The notes beneath the pieces were generated by a model. It was not told the DNA's origin. It saw nothing but the letters and a program-made list of their open reading frames with translations, and ran no database searches. This document shows positions 35,917-47,077 of a stretch of DNA of 64,000 nt, piece by piece (positions within the stretch are counted from its first letter, which is position 1; each line of letters begins with the position of its first letter). Source of the DNA: Sipunculus nudus (taxonomy: Eukaryota > Annelida > Sipuncula > Golfingiida > Sipunculidae); NCBI GenBank assembly GCA_026874595.1, contig CM049317.1, positions 41,250,401 through 41,314,400 of the forward strand, in the 5' to 3' direction. A program made the translations under genes and the position numbers.

Positions 35917-36820
35917 GAGAATTCTTGTGTTAAGCAAAGTGTTGTAGAGCTCTCGGGATCTTGTGTGGGGGATTAGCTAAACACAAACTACAATAAGTCC
36001 TCAAGTGTAGAGACTTTTTTGTATTCAGTAAACACATGTACACAGCAGACTGGTCAGTTGATGTGTCCAGCTCAGTGGTCAATTCAAATCTGCTCTTGCT
36101 AGCCAGACATCTGGCAGCATCATTATACTTTGACCCTGACGCTACCAGGGTGACACTGATGGGCTGCTCATTAACACTGATAGGATCATGCCAAGATACA
36201 TAAATTTACATTCTGTTACAGCAATTAATTAAATCTGTTTCCTCATGTTACTGACACATTATACAAAAACTACCTTATGAAATTAAATGAAACTTTACAT
36301 CCACATGAAATGTGACCCAAAGATTTTAAATGTAGAAAATGGTATAAAACTAACATAAAGCTATTACTTACTGTATAGGTTATTACAAAGTTTAGAACTT
36401 CAACAGACACAGAAAATCCACTTAAATCACAATTGCAGCACCACTAAATAAGAAACAAGGATGAAAACAGAGTTAATTAAAGTTATAGGAATCTATCTAA
36501 ATATGAAGCTAATATGTATAATACTGAGTGTCAAGTGTTGCTCTAGATTTATTAATCAAATCGATTAAAGAGAACACTGAACAAGTTTTTGGGCTTCGGA
36601 TTGTACAGCACACTCCACATTTGAGAAAGAACAACCCAGGATTGTGAATATATAAGTATATAATTATACTGACAACAAGAGATAATAATACATTTAAAAC
36701 TATTAAACTGTAAAAAGCACATATGAATGTATCATCACTAAGTCCATATCTATTCTTATACCCTAACCAGGCTAACCTTATTGTTGAATGTCCATTGTTT
36801 GTGTTTCTCCCTTGGGTAAA
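35917..36820. other. AT-rich stretch with no recognisable gene
   Basis: I find no domain, terminal repeat or RNA gene. It may contain UTR-like or old repeat sequence. Confidence 0.4.
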
Positions 36821-36829
36821 TCCGTATAT

Positions 36830-36990
36830 GAATCAAATATAAAAGTTATTCCAGTTTAGCACTTGTATATCTCCATCCATGAGTAAATCCATTTGTGAGT
36901 CAAATATAAAAGTTATTCCAGTTTAGCACTTGTATATTTCCTTTCATGAGTAAGTCCATTTGAGAGTCAAATATAAAAGTTATTCCAGTC
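36830..36990 (+). repeat. Tandem repeat of about 66 bp, three units
   Basis: The block GAGTCAAATATAAAAGTTAT plus TCCAGTTTAGCACTTG recurs with starts near 36832, 36897 and 36965. The units differ by a few substitutions. An AT/AC microsatellite follows at about 37003-37047. Confidence 0.85.
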
Positions 36991-37049
36991 TCACACACAA
37001 TAGTATGTATATACATATATACATATACACACACATATATATATATAAA

Positions 37050-38110
37050 TTCCTGTTTGTTGCACTGTATCACTTTTCTGATGTATTTTATTCCTTTTAG
37101 CTTGGTTTCACATTATAATTACTTAGGTCCATTTTTGCTCCCTGTGGCCACTCATATCACTCTTGAATTTTTGCTGGTGGTGGTCTAAATGTGAGCGCCC
37201 CCTTTCTGGATGATCGTGGTCTTTTATAGATTATTTACTTTTTGATTGGCAAATTCATGCCCCGCCTTGAATCACTAAAGACTAACCAATAAGAAAGAAG
37301 GAACCCTCTGGTTCCCAGGCGTTATTCCAACCATTTATCTATAGAAACATTAACTAATTAACTAATTTCAAAGGAAACAACCTCTTAAGGAAATGTCACC
37401 CCACCCAAAATCCCTTTCATATAAGAGTAGCAACAAATCAAGCTTAATGTATTCTGTCACTGGGACAGTACTGTCCACTGCCCTAATGGCGTAGTACTTG
37501 ACCATATGGTGCCTGTTACATGCGGGACTACACTGAACAGCTGTACACAAGCCCATAATCGGGAACAGACATACCAAATAGAAATATTAACCACATACAA
37601 AAAATAACATAAATTATATGAATAAACAGATTAAAATGAATATTATTTAACCAACACGCCTTGATATTCTTGACACTGAGTAATTTATAGAAGAACTATT
37701 ATGGCCCAATAAACACACACACTGGGGGTGACTGTCCAGTGGGTTGACCACATGGTGTGACGCACTAAGGAACAGACTGGCCCACAGCATGGTTTTTCAC
37801 ATATAAAGTTAATAGTACAGCTTGGACATACACAATTAATTAGCATCACTTATATGAGCTCTACCACAATGTTAATTTGTTGTCACACAGGATCTTGACA
37901 GAAACAATCTCATAGATTCACATTCCTTTATTTCCAATTTACTAATTCCAGGGTACCTTTACTATATTACAAACAAACATGGCGTACATCAAACATTTTT
38001 CTGGCTGGCTGGCAGGTGCTGGACTCCTGTGTCTGACTACCTGACTGACCCTTAACGGTCCCACTGGCCTTATGTAATAACTGCCAGGAGGGAGCTCATT
38101 GGCCAGTTTA
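37050..38110. other. Stretch with no recognisable gene
   Basis: There are two CCAAT-type motifs near 37235 (GATTGGC) and 37285 (ACCAATAAG). No TATA box or long frame follows them convincingly. The 69-codon - strand frame at 37368-37577 has no recognisable domain. Confidence 0.35.
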
Positions 38111-38119
38111 CAACTGACC

Positions 38120-38502
38120 TGGGTGTAGGAAAAAGGCCCACCCTGACAAAAGCCTACCCAGACAAAAGCTGTACGGACAAGAGCCCACTGGACAAAAGCC
38201 CACCCTTAAAAGTGCAGACTTGGACAAAAGCCCATCGACGACGAAAATATAAAATTAAATGATTTTACAATGTTTTTCTAAAGTTTTTTAAATACTACTG
38301 TATCATTTTTTTAATGTATATTACATTTTTTATACTAATGACATGAACTATATATGTTTATGTTCTCATACACATGCATATATATCTGTTATAAAGTGAT
38401 CTGTGTAATATATCTGTCTGCAGCTTGATAAAACAGATATATAAGTATATATAATTGTAAATATATGTGTTATATTTATATTTTTCACAGATCACTTTCT
38501 AG

Positions 38503-38553
<51 letters not shown>

Positions 38554-39039
38554 ATATAATATATAATACAAAATGGTGTATATTTCCTGTAAATACAATA
38601 ATGTCAATAGGCTAAGTAGTTATAATATAAATTATATGTTAATAATAATAAAATAATTTATATGTTAATTATAATTATACTCTTGTTCTTTAAGTTCCAC
38701 ACAGACCCATACACCACACTCAGGGGAAAGTGACACCAATCGCTTCAGCAAATATTCAGGCTAATTAGCTAGCTGTTTTTTTATGGAGGTCTCCACAGCT
38801 AAAGTTATGCAATAAAAAAATCATAAACATATATAATACTTGCCATATTAGTATAAAAATGTTATAAAAATTATAAATTAGAATTGAAAAAACTTTAGAA
38901 AAACATTTTAAAATCATTTACTTTTATGTTTTAGTCAAGGGTGGGCTTTTCTCCAAGTCTGCACTTTTAGGGGTGGGCTTTTGTCCAGTGGGCTTTTGTC
39001 TGGGTTGGCTTTTGTCAGGGTGGGCTTTTGTCTGTCACC
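38120..39039. mobile_element. 920-bp fold-back element with 8-9 bp target duplication
   Basis: The long arms are inverted copies. The left arm (38120-38290) is built of repeats of GACAAAAGCCCACC; the right arm (38870-39039) carries the inverse, GGTGGGCTTTTGTC. The similarity extends inward through CTAAAGTTTTTT / AAAAAACTTTAG and further, so most of the element can fold back. CAACTGACC flanks both ends (38111-38119 and 39040-39048). The centre holds AAAGTGATCTGTG / CACAGATCACTTT (38395 and 38487) and a (TA)n run. Long terminal repeats with a 9-bp duplication suggest a Mutator-like or other fold-back family. No coding. Confidence 0.8.
38508..38550 (+). repeat. (TA)n microsatellite
   Basis: About 20 TA units in the central loop of the fold-back element. 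Confidence 0.9.
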
Positions 39040-39049
39040 CAACTGACCC

Positions 39050-40860
39050 ATGCTATCTGGACAGGGCTAAATGCACTAAGATTAAAAATTCTGTGTTTTT
39101 GATCAAATACAAATATACTCATAACTTAAAAGTTACTGCATAGATTTCTCTGAATTTTACACTGATTAAAGATATATGCTATTTGAACATGTGTGCTCAA
39201 AATCAGCTCATAGTATTAAGCTATATTTATAGAATAAATGGCAATGATACTGCAATCCAAATTTATAAACATTTCTATAATTTCGCTAATATAACAATTA
39301 TCTTCATAGAAACAAAAGGAATGGTTTAGAAAATCTGGATTCTGTTAAAACTAATAGCAAAGACCATTATATATATATAGGGCTCGGGTTTTATATATAG
39401 TTGTACCATTCTGATTTATCTGCAACAGTTTTATTCACTTTCACATGACAGCTGCAAACTTTAATCATAATTTCACACACAATTCAGCCTCAAACCAAAC
39501 AAGCAAATTTGTGGACTTTATGTCCCTTGCTATGCTGTCTTTCATGCTTGATAAGCAAACAAAATTATGACATAAGGAGACTTAAACAGATGCACTATGA
39601 CATGTAACCCATCTGCAGGCGAACATAAAAATTAAAACACACTGAGATATTTGACCAAAATTTGAGAATTTTGTTTTTGAGCTGGAGATAAATATTTTCA
39701 GATAAGACACTCCAAAACAAAGTCTAACCTAAGTATGCATGAGAGCAATCACTGGTCTAAATTTGAATGAAATCGGATAAAATTTCCCATACTGAAAAAT
39801 CAGGCCTATGACAACATGTAGGGGGAAGTTCCCGGTCCGTTCCTTGACCGTTCCGGCAGCGTCAAAATTACCATGCAAATTAGTGTTGCGGGTACGTTCC
39901 AAGAGTATTCATGAGGTTTTATTGTTACAACGGGGAATTAGGGGAGTTCTTCCCTGGTCATAACACAGTCACACGGCGCGTCAGGTGAATTACTGAGACA
40001 GTCCAAGTTGGATATTATGCTGTTTTATTTCCAGTTGTTATGTTGATGATGGCGTGGGTCTGTCTGCCAGTTCCCAGCCCAACACAGGTTTTTGTATCAG
40101 TATTACTACGTCACAAACCTTTACATCATCTTACACTTTTTCTATTGGATATTGGATGTGTGTCATTATGACATACCTGAATGTTTAGATATCTATATAT
40201 GGCTTCGGCTTTCGCCTACGCACAAACTTTTTCCTTGTTTTACCTAAAACTCATGTAATATCATTATATTCCTGTCATTAATATATTCAGGGTATATATT
40301 TGTCTCCTAATCGATTCTATGTGACCCAGCAGCTACTTACTGACTCACTTTTGGTACTGTTTTCCTGTCCTAAATTACTGCCTTAGGCGTAGGCCGGTAT
40401 TCACCGTACCTTTGACTTTTATATTATTTTACACTGTCATCCAGATCTAAACCTGGCTTCTGCTGATGCCTATAATAACAGAATCTATTTTGGCTTACTT
40501 GATTAAGTTTACGTTCACATGGCTATAACAATTATACCAGTCTATAGTAATCACTGGTTGTCTGCATTCAGAATTTATGTCCATTAAAATACTCATTTAT
40601 CAGCTTCTTTTCTAAACCTATATGCTAACCGACATATGGAGATCGGAATCCAAACACCTGTCTTACAATGGTAGACAATGCGTTGGTACACCAATTTAGG
40701 CTATTATCATTTCTCCCTGTCGCTCTATCTGTCTTTCCATCTGCTGAACTGGTAACTGATCTTATGTGTACCAAAATATTGCGTTAAAATCAGTAATTAT
40801 TTATAATAGATATTAACACCTCTTACCACATAACAATATTAACTTTTTGATTGGATGATT
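39050..40860. other. Stretch with no recognisable gene
   Basis: No domain-bearing frame. The part at 39830-39920 (TTCCCGGTCCGTTCC, ATGCAAATTAG, TACGTTCCAAGAGTATTCAT) resembles the repeat at 40887-41080 and so belongs to the same degenerate repeat family. An octamer ATGCAAAT occurs at about 39872. Confidence 0.4.
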
Positions 40861-40886
40861 GAATACCTGGCAGGGGCTGCTGGTAC

Positions 40887-41180
40887 GTAGCTCAGTGGAA
40901 CGTTCCTGCAGTGTACCAACAGGAATGCTGATACGTAGCAGGAATGTTTATGCAACATTACTGCAACATACCCAGAGGAATGCTGGTATGTAGTGGGAAC
41001 TTTCCAGCAAGGTTCCCGCAATATACCAACAGGAATGCTCGTGTGTAGCAGGAACATTCCAACAGTATTCATAAGGCTGTATATTAGCTTTTTGATTGGA
41101 CAATGGGATACCAGACATAGGCTGCTGGTTTATTGCAGGAACGTTCCATGAACGTCCTTGCAGCGTACCTGCAAACTTTT
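40887..41180 (+). repeat. Degenerate minisatellite with GGAACGTTCC palindromes
   Basis: Units of about 55-65 bp share 'ACCAACAGGAATGCTG-TACGTAGCAGGAA'. GGAACGTTCC occurs at 40897-40906 and 41138-41147. A further piece lies at 41735-41870 with GGAACATTCC (41829). Sequence between these two pieces (41181-41730) has no recognisable feature. Confidence 0.65.
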
Positions 41181-42166
41181 TACTCATATGAACTCTCTAA
41201 ACTGGAAGGCAAATATCAATTATTTCTGTTGAAGTTTTCACAATCACTTTAAAAGCAAACTGTTTTTGATTTTATTCATAATATAAACCAAATGAGCAAG
41301 GAGATAGCATTTATGGTTGGAAAAAAATTGCAGTGTTTATGATATTAACATATTTTCAATATATGCAAGCTTATAGAACTATAAGCTGTATAGTTCAAAC
41401 TCACTGCATGATGGTTTTAACATATATAGTCTAGTTTTCCTGGTCTTCCCTAGCCATCTGCCATGAAGTGATTGTATGTTTTAATTAATCCTATGAGTCC
41501 TCTGAACATGCTGGATCTGTTGAATGTTACTCTTACTTGAGCTCTTTGGCACAGATCTCTATATACAAGAGCTGACATAGCACATATTCCCAATTTTGCA
41601 AAGATGGCTGCTTTTCCCTCCAAAATCAGTTTAGCCAATCACAGCACAACTAGACAGCAAGTTGCCATTCAGTATGCTGCTAGAACCCTATATAATTATA
41701 TGCAAGAGTCATCTGTACCAAGTTAGTTTATACATTTCTGGAACGTTGCGGGAATACAATGTAGCAGCTAGTGGGAACATCCCAGCTAGCCCAGGTACAT
41801 GCTGTTGCGTAACATAAAATGTGTTGTCGGAACATTCCTATAATGTTCCCAGTATGTAAACTTTTTTGTATTGGTTGGGAAAGTTATTGCAGACGGACAG
41901 ACAGACAGACAAATCCAAATCCACAAAGCAGGTAACAATAAATCAATGTGACTTATGCAAAGGCATTTCAATACTTTAAGACTTTCCTGCACTGGCCAGT
42001 TTGACTTAAGGGCCATGATCATGAAGAGCCTGTCAAACATGAATATATTTGCCATAATTGTGAAACACACAGCTATACTGAAGTCATGAAAAAAATAGTA
42101 AAATTAATTCTAAAATCAAATTAAAATACAACTAACTGACTTAAATCAGTGTGTGTGTGTGATAAG
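41181..42166. other. Mostly unassigned, with minisatellite piece and ACAG repeat
   Basis: Apart from the minisatellite remnant at 41735-41870 and a short GACA repeat at 41893-41911, I see nothing recognisable. A GT run (42151-42160) precedes the next family A end. Confidence 0.4.
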
Positions 42167-42237
42167 TACAGGGGACCCATGGGTCACAGAGCTCAGCTGA
42201 TTGTGATTGGTCCATAAATGTTTCTCCATTGTGATAC

Positions 42238-43503
42238 TGTTATGGTAGTCATTATTGTTTTTATTTTATATACATATTAAATGTCATAATACATAGATTA
42301 AAGATACAGGTTTTGTCCTGATACTTAGGAACACTGTAATTGTTTAAATCTGTATTAAGTTCATAAAGAATGGCCATAGATATACTGTTTAAATAAAGAT
42401 TGAATGTCAAGATATCTAGAAACATTTAGGGATAACCAGTTATGGATGTAATAATTACTATTGTATTTAGTAATATAAATGTCTTGTATCTTAGTATGAA
42501 TGATAACAAAAGATGTTATTTAATATAAATGACACAGATGGCACAGACAATATGTTCATTTAAGCCTGATAGAGAGAAAGGCAGAGGAAACACGATCAGA
42601 CAAGTAAGCTCAGATCATGAATTTTATAACAGTGACAAATTGCTGTGTAAGCTATAAAATCAAGGAGTGGACGCACAGTGAAAGGTACATACAAAACTCA
42701 TGCATACAGATTTACAGCACAGCTCACAGATCCAGACATACCACACCAATTAAGCCATAAAATTGCAGACATCAGATGTGACCACTACGTCACAAACCAC
42801 TTTCATACAACTAACTTTAACAATGGAAAGGAGATAGGCTTTGATACACTGAAGCCAGAAAGGGAGCATCTAGTACAAGTTTCAGATTTACAAGTAAAAT
42901 GAACAACAATAAATGGAATATATACAAGTTTATTAGATACAAGGTAGGGCAGAGAGACCCATGTAAGATATATATAGAGGTGGTCAGTGAGAGAGACAGA
43001 ACCAGTGAAGAGGTGGATAAGGAAGAACTATAGAGTCAGTCAGATAGAGAAGTCGTCAGTTGTCAGTCTATCAGTCACAGTCAAGGTCATCATCCAGGCT
43101 TGGTCACCTGGGCCTCCCTGCCGATCATGGGCTAGCTGTGCTCGCTGTGCGTGTCACCTATCTGTAACAACATAAGGTAACTAATGTATCTCAAGCTGTA
43201 GTAGCAAGAGACTCTGATACGATCTTTGTGTACTTAGTGACTGAAGAGTAGTGTTATGCATTTTGTAAGAACTGTACTATATAAGAATAGACTGACTTGG
43301 ATAATTAAGAATTGTTAAGAAGACGACTGTTACGTGAAGTGTAATACTGTGTGAAGAAGAATGTCAATTTATTATATATATTACTGTGATCACCAGAGAC
43401 AATGATATTGAATAATCACTATGCCACTGAATCAGAATAAAGAGACTTGATTTACAACTATCCCTTTGTTATATCTGGGTCATTCCCCCCCAGCCTTATA
43501 ACA
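42238..43503 (+). mobile_element. Solo LTR, 1266 bp, with 4-bp target duplication
   Basis: It begins TGTTATGG and ends CCTTATAACA, so the termini are inverted repeats of the TG...CA kind. ATAC flanks both sides (42234-42237 and 43504-43507). The empty site is seen in the related element at 60255-60270 (CATTGTGACACTATATTATG). A TATA-like TATATAAG (43278) and AATAAA (43436-43441) lie near the 3' end in LTR order. No internal retroelement genes remain, consistent with LTR-LTR recombination. Ty3/gypsy or BEL/Pao cannot be separated from this alone. Confidence 0.8.
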
Positions 43504-43582
43504 ATACTATATGGAGTCGATAAAGCTTATGAATATTATGGACATGTTGGGCTATTATAAAGGAATGTAATGTAATATGTGA

Positions 43583-44597
43583 CAGTAGAGCGTCGTTTAT
43601 CCGAAATCCTCGGGGGGAAAAGCTTTTTGTTCGGATGAACGATCGTTCGATGAACGATTTTGCATGAAACTGCTCTATGAATTGAATCAACGTGATTAGG
43701 CCTACCGCCGAGTTTGTGACATTACCATATACTGACTGACCCAAATTAAGCTAGCCCCTGATAAACGTGTGACAATATATTATAACATTTTCAATCAATT
43801 TAATAAATTCACCATATAGAACACATTATTATATAATAATATAACTATAGCTGAACAGCCATGCATTGAAAACAATCGATATCGTACCTACATCATGTCA
43901 CGCATGGCTGCCATGATAACTGGAATGACCTGCCATGACCTCGAAAGTGCTTCCATCTCTCGGCAGACAGGTTAACTGCGGGAACCTTTATACAGTATTT
44001 TTATTTAAATGACAAGCGAGACGATTGGTTGAATGCACAAGTAAACAAGTTTACGTACATATTTTTATTTCAAATAAATGAAACAATACATAAATGTCGC
44101 TGTTCGTAGATCTTTCGACGCTGAATTCTCTGGCGAGGTCAGCTGGCTTGGTACCGGTGTCAGTCTTGCAAGGATCAACAGCTTGTCATCAACTGACAGG
44201 ACATGGCGCTTACGTGACTTCATTGAAGGGTAAGAGTTAACAGTATGTAAAAATTCATATGGAGAATAATCAGGATGAGCAGTAAATCGTGTTGACATTC
44301 ACTACCACAATGATTTAATCAGCTTCTGATTAAAGTCAGGACAACCCCGGCCGGTGTGGCAGTGTTTTCACACCTACTGCCTACGCTCGGCATTCTACAT
44401 AATCAGTCGGCAACATGTATCACCGCTGATGTAGCTACTTTTGTTTTGAATCAGACGATCTTTAATACCATTTTTATTTGATTTTTTTTGTCATTGTTCA
44501 GATTTTGGATAAATGGTTAAAATTTCGGTTCTCCGTATTTTATTTCGGATGAACGATTTTCCGGATAAATGATGTTCAGATATTCAACGTTCTACTG
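43583..44597 (-). mobile_element. Pogo/Tigger-like DNA transposon, internally deleted (1.0 kb)
   Basis: Ends CAGTAGAGCGTCG and CGTTCTACTG are imperfect inverted repeats, with further inverted motifs TTTATCCG / CGGATAAA and TTCGGATGAACGAT on both sides. The related empty sequence is at 60335-60355. Flanks are the 7-bp direct repeat TATGTGA (43576-43582 and 44598-44604) rather than just TA. A transposase N-terminal fragment lies inside on the - strand. Confidence 0.7.
44065..44298 (-). pseudogene. Helix-turn-helix remnant of a pogo/Tigger-type transposase
   Basis: Residues 27-66 of this 77-codon frame (KSRKRHVLSVDDKLLILARL ... SASKDLRT) resemble the Psq/CENP-B-type DNA-binding helix-turn-helix at the N-terminus of pogo/Tigger transposases: basic start, 'L-DDKL-IL-RL', then a 'SK--LRT' recognition helix. 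The DDE core is missing. It lies inside the element with matching terminus type, which supports the call. Confidence 0.55.
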
Positions 44598-45111
44598 TAT
44601 GTGAGTAAATAATAAATGAAATAACCTGACTGATGGATTAACAGAGTAAAATATAGTTGTTTATTTTTTATCTATTTAGGAGGGGTTGAAAATTGCGATA
44701 TATCTGAGCAAATATGAATGCAATGACAGCAGTAATAAGCAGTAGTAGAATGATGAATAGGCTATTTGTTGAAGGATCTATAGTGTATGGAAGTCTGCAA
44801 GATTTCAATTTGACAGATATGATGTTATGATTTACTATGCTGATGAGGGGATTTATGAATTTGTTACTGTATGACACAATATCTCTTCAGTCTTGACAAT
44901 GTACATTATTTTGATGCCCACTATGTCTACATTACACAATATTGACATAATTTCTGGCATGTACATAGGTACCTATGGACGAATAGTTATACAAAATATT
45001 AAAGTATGAATATATCTTATTCATCTTGTTCTTGTTTACTGAGGCTGACATTGAGATGGGGCTCAGAGAAGGGAACAGTGAGGGCAGCTATGAGGTGGAT
45101 ATGGAGAGAAA

Positions 45112-45150
45112 AGGAGAGAGAGAGAGAGAGAAAGAGAGACAGAGAGAGGG
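45112..45150 (+). repeat. (GA)n microsatellite
   Basis: GA repeats with A/C interruptions, corresponding to a shorter GA tract near 60805-60830 in the collinear variant-3 element. Confidence 0.85.
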
Positions 45151-45959
45151 GATGGAGCATTCATCAGTACTGAAACACCTGGAAGGTTAAAATCTAAAAT
45201 ATTATGAAAAGCAGATAAAGTCTGATCAGAAAAGGTAATCTTGGCCATGGTTGGTTGATATGATTGAAGAAATTCTTGCAAATAATATTTTGAGATCTGA
45301 CCATGTGTTTCCATTGGTTACCTTTTTGATAAGCTGTTGACAGTTCAACAGTTTACAGATTTGTTTAATGAAATCCAATTATTTTAATAAACCTATTTTC
45401 TATTTTATCATATGTATACAGTAGCCATAAAGTCCCCACTTAACAGGTGGAAGGATTGACTGGGGCAGGGGGTTATGATGGGAGTTAAAATGCCTCAGTC
45501 TTTCTGTATATATTATTATCTTAAATTATTAAATTTTATGGAAAAGCAATAGAACTATTGTTCACAGTGCCAAAGAGCAAGGACTCTATGGGGTGGGGGA
45601 AGGGGATGGTGGGAGTTACAGCACCCTTGCATATTCATACAGGATATTAAATTGAATTCAAGTGCTTAAAGAGAAAAATGTTTATTCATAATTATTAAAT
45701 ATTTAAGCAGGCAGAAAGGTGGAGAAACAAAGCAAATCATTTTTATTCCCATTCTACTGAGCCAGGAAAAATTAGCAATATTTGCCTTTATTCCTTTTTT
45801 TTCAATACATCATTTTTTCCAGGTTTAAAAATGAAACTGCACATTTACAGTATAACATATATATATATATGAATATTTCAGTTGATTCACATTTTCTAAA
45901 TTGCTTCAACATTCATAGCTAATTAATCTGGTGTATAGTACCTGTCAACAGAATGGGGT

Positions 45960-46077
45960 GCAGGGAGAATGGGAGGCTTACGGGTGAGAGAGAATGGGAG
46001 AGAAAGAGGGAGAGAGAGAGAAAGAATGAGAGCAAGAGAGAGTGAGATAGACTGTCATGGAGAGAGAGAGAAAGAGC

Positions 46078-46114
<37 letters not shown>

Positions 46115-46136
46115 CCAGAGAGAGAGAGAGAGGCTC
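45960..46136 (+). repeat. Long interrupted (GA)n tract
   Basis: About 175 bp dominated by GAGA units. The open frames over it on both strands encode only low-complexity R/E or S/L runs and are artefacts. Confidence 0.9.
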
Positions 46137-46244
46137 TCTGGTAATTACTGCCTGACCCAGACAATCACAGAGGGAGTGGCTAGGTCAGAAGTTGAACCAG
46201 TTATGTAATACTGCCCAAGCACACATTTCACTGACTAGATGAAA

Positions 46245-47077
46245 ACAATCAAGGTATGGTGCTTGAAAACTTGAATGACATCTACAGTTTTTGATCAACT
46301 GGTTTCAAATTTCAGATTTTAACAGATGAAATGCTTATGTGTACAGGCTGTGAAAATTAAATCCACAGCACTAACACTAGTAACAGTAAATAAATGCATG
46401 TCCAGTGTAAGTCATGTTAATTATCATGCATGCTTTTTACAAGGAGTTAACTGTTATTCAATAATTTCAGGTTGCCCATAGCCAAAAGTACCACTAGCAC
46501 AAATGATATGAGAGTTAAAACTATTCATTAAAAATTAATTGGAATTATTGGGCAAAATATAATTTTAATTAAAAAATATTAACAGTAACATCTGAAAAGA
46601 TTTATTTTAATAATATAACTGAATTAAATGATTAAAATAAAATTATAAAATATATTCATGAATGCATTAATGAATACATTTTGAAAGTATTTGCACTCAA
46701 ATTCTTTCTTTTTACCTGTATTAGTATTTGTATTAATTTACATTATTGAACTATTGAATTTTTTTTAATCATATTTGAATAAAATTATTAGGTATTCACT
46801 CAAGGTCTCATATTTATTCAGTTTCAGACGAACGAGACTGTTGAGAATCCAGAATATAGAAATTTCACAAATTTAAATAATGACTGTAACTACCTGGTTT
46901 TATGGCTTTAATTTATCAAATAAAAATATTATATTCACTTTTGAATACTTTCACATCACTGTCAAGACACTTATGACAATTATTAACATTAGAGACATCA
47001 TAATGAGAACTTGTCTTTAAGACCTGATTTTTTTTATCAGATTTTAAAAATTTTATTTTTTTTAATTTGTATCAGAA
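46245..47077 (+). repeat. Older family A pieces
   Basis: 46250-46400 matches the second internal unit of family A (TGGTGCTTGAAAAC, TGATCAACTGGTTTC). 46510-46960 matches the family A left part (compare 15080-15480: TATTCATGAATGCATT, GTTGAGAATCCAGAATATA). Divergence is higher than between A1 and A2. The second piece may be the left part of an older element whose right part is 53700-54853. Confidence 0.6.

Larger units (their letters stand above)
42167..46140 (+). mobile_element. Family A-like element (variant 3), right end not found
   Basis: It starts ACAGGGGACCCATGGGTCA (12-bp palindrome GACCCATGGGTC) with subterminal GCTCAGCTGA. The same variant starts at 60192, and the two are collinear: for example TTATGAATATTATGGACATG (43527) and the (GA)n region near 45112 correspond to 60285 and 60800. 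It is interrupted by a solo LTR (42238-43503) and a pogo-like element (43583-44597). No TCAGCTGAGCTAAA end is seen, so the right border is approximate. Confidence 0.55.

Noticed and set aside
42678-42902. 74-aa frame in the solo LTR
   Set aside because: It lies in the U3-like part of an LTR with no recognisable domain; chance frame.
45919-46208. Open frames rich in Ser-Leu or Arg-Glu
   Set aside because: They read through the (GA)n tract; low-complexity artefacts.
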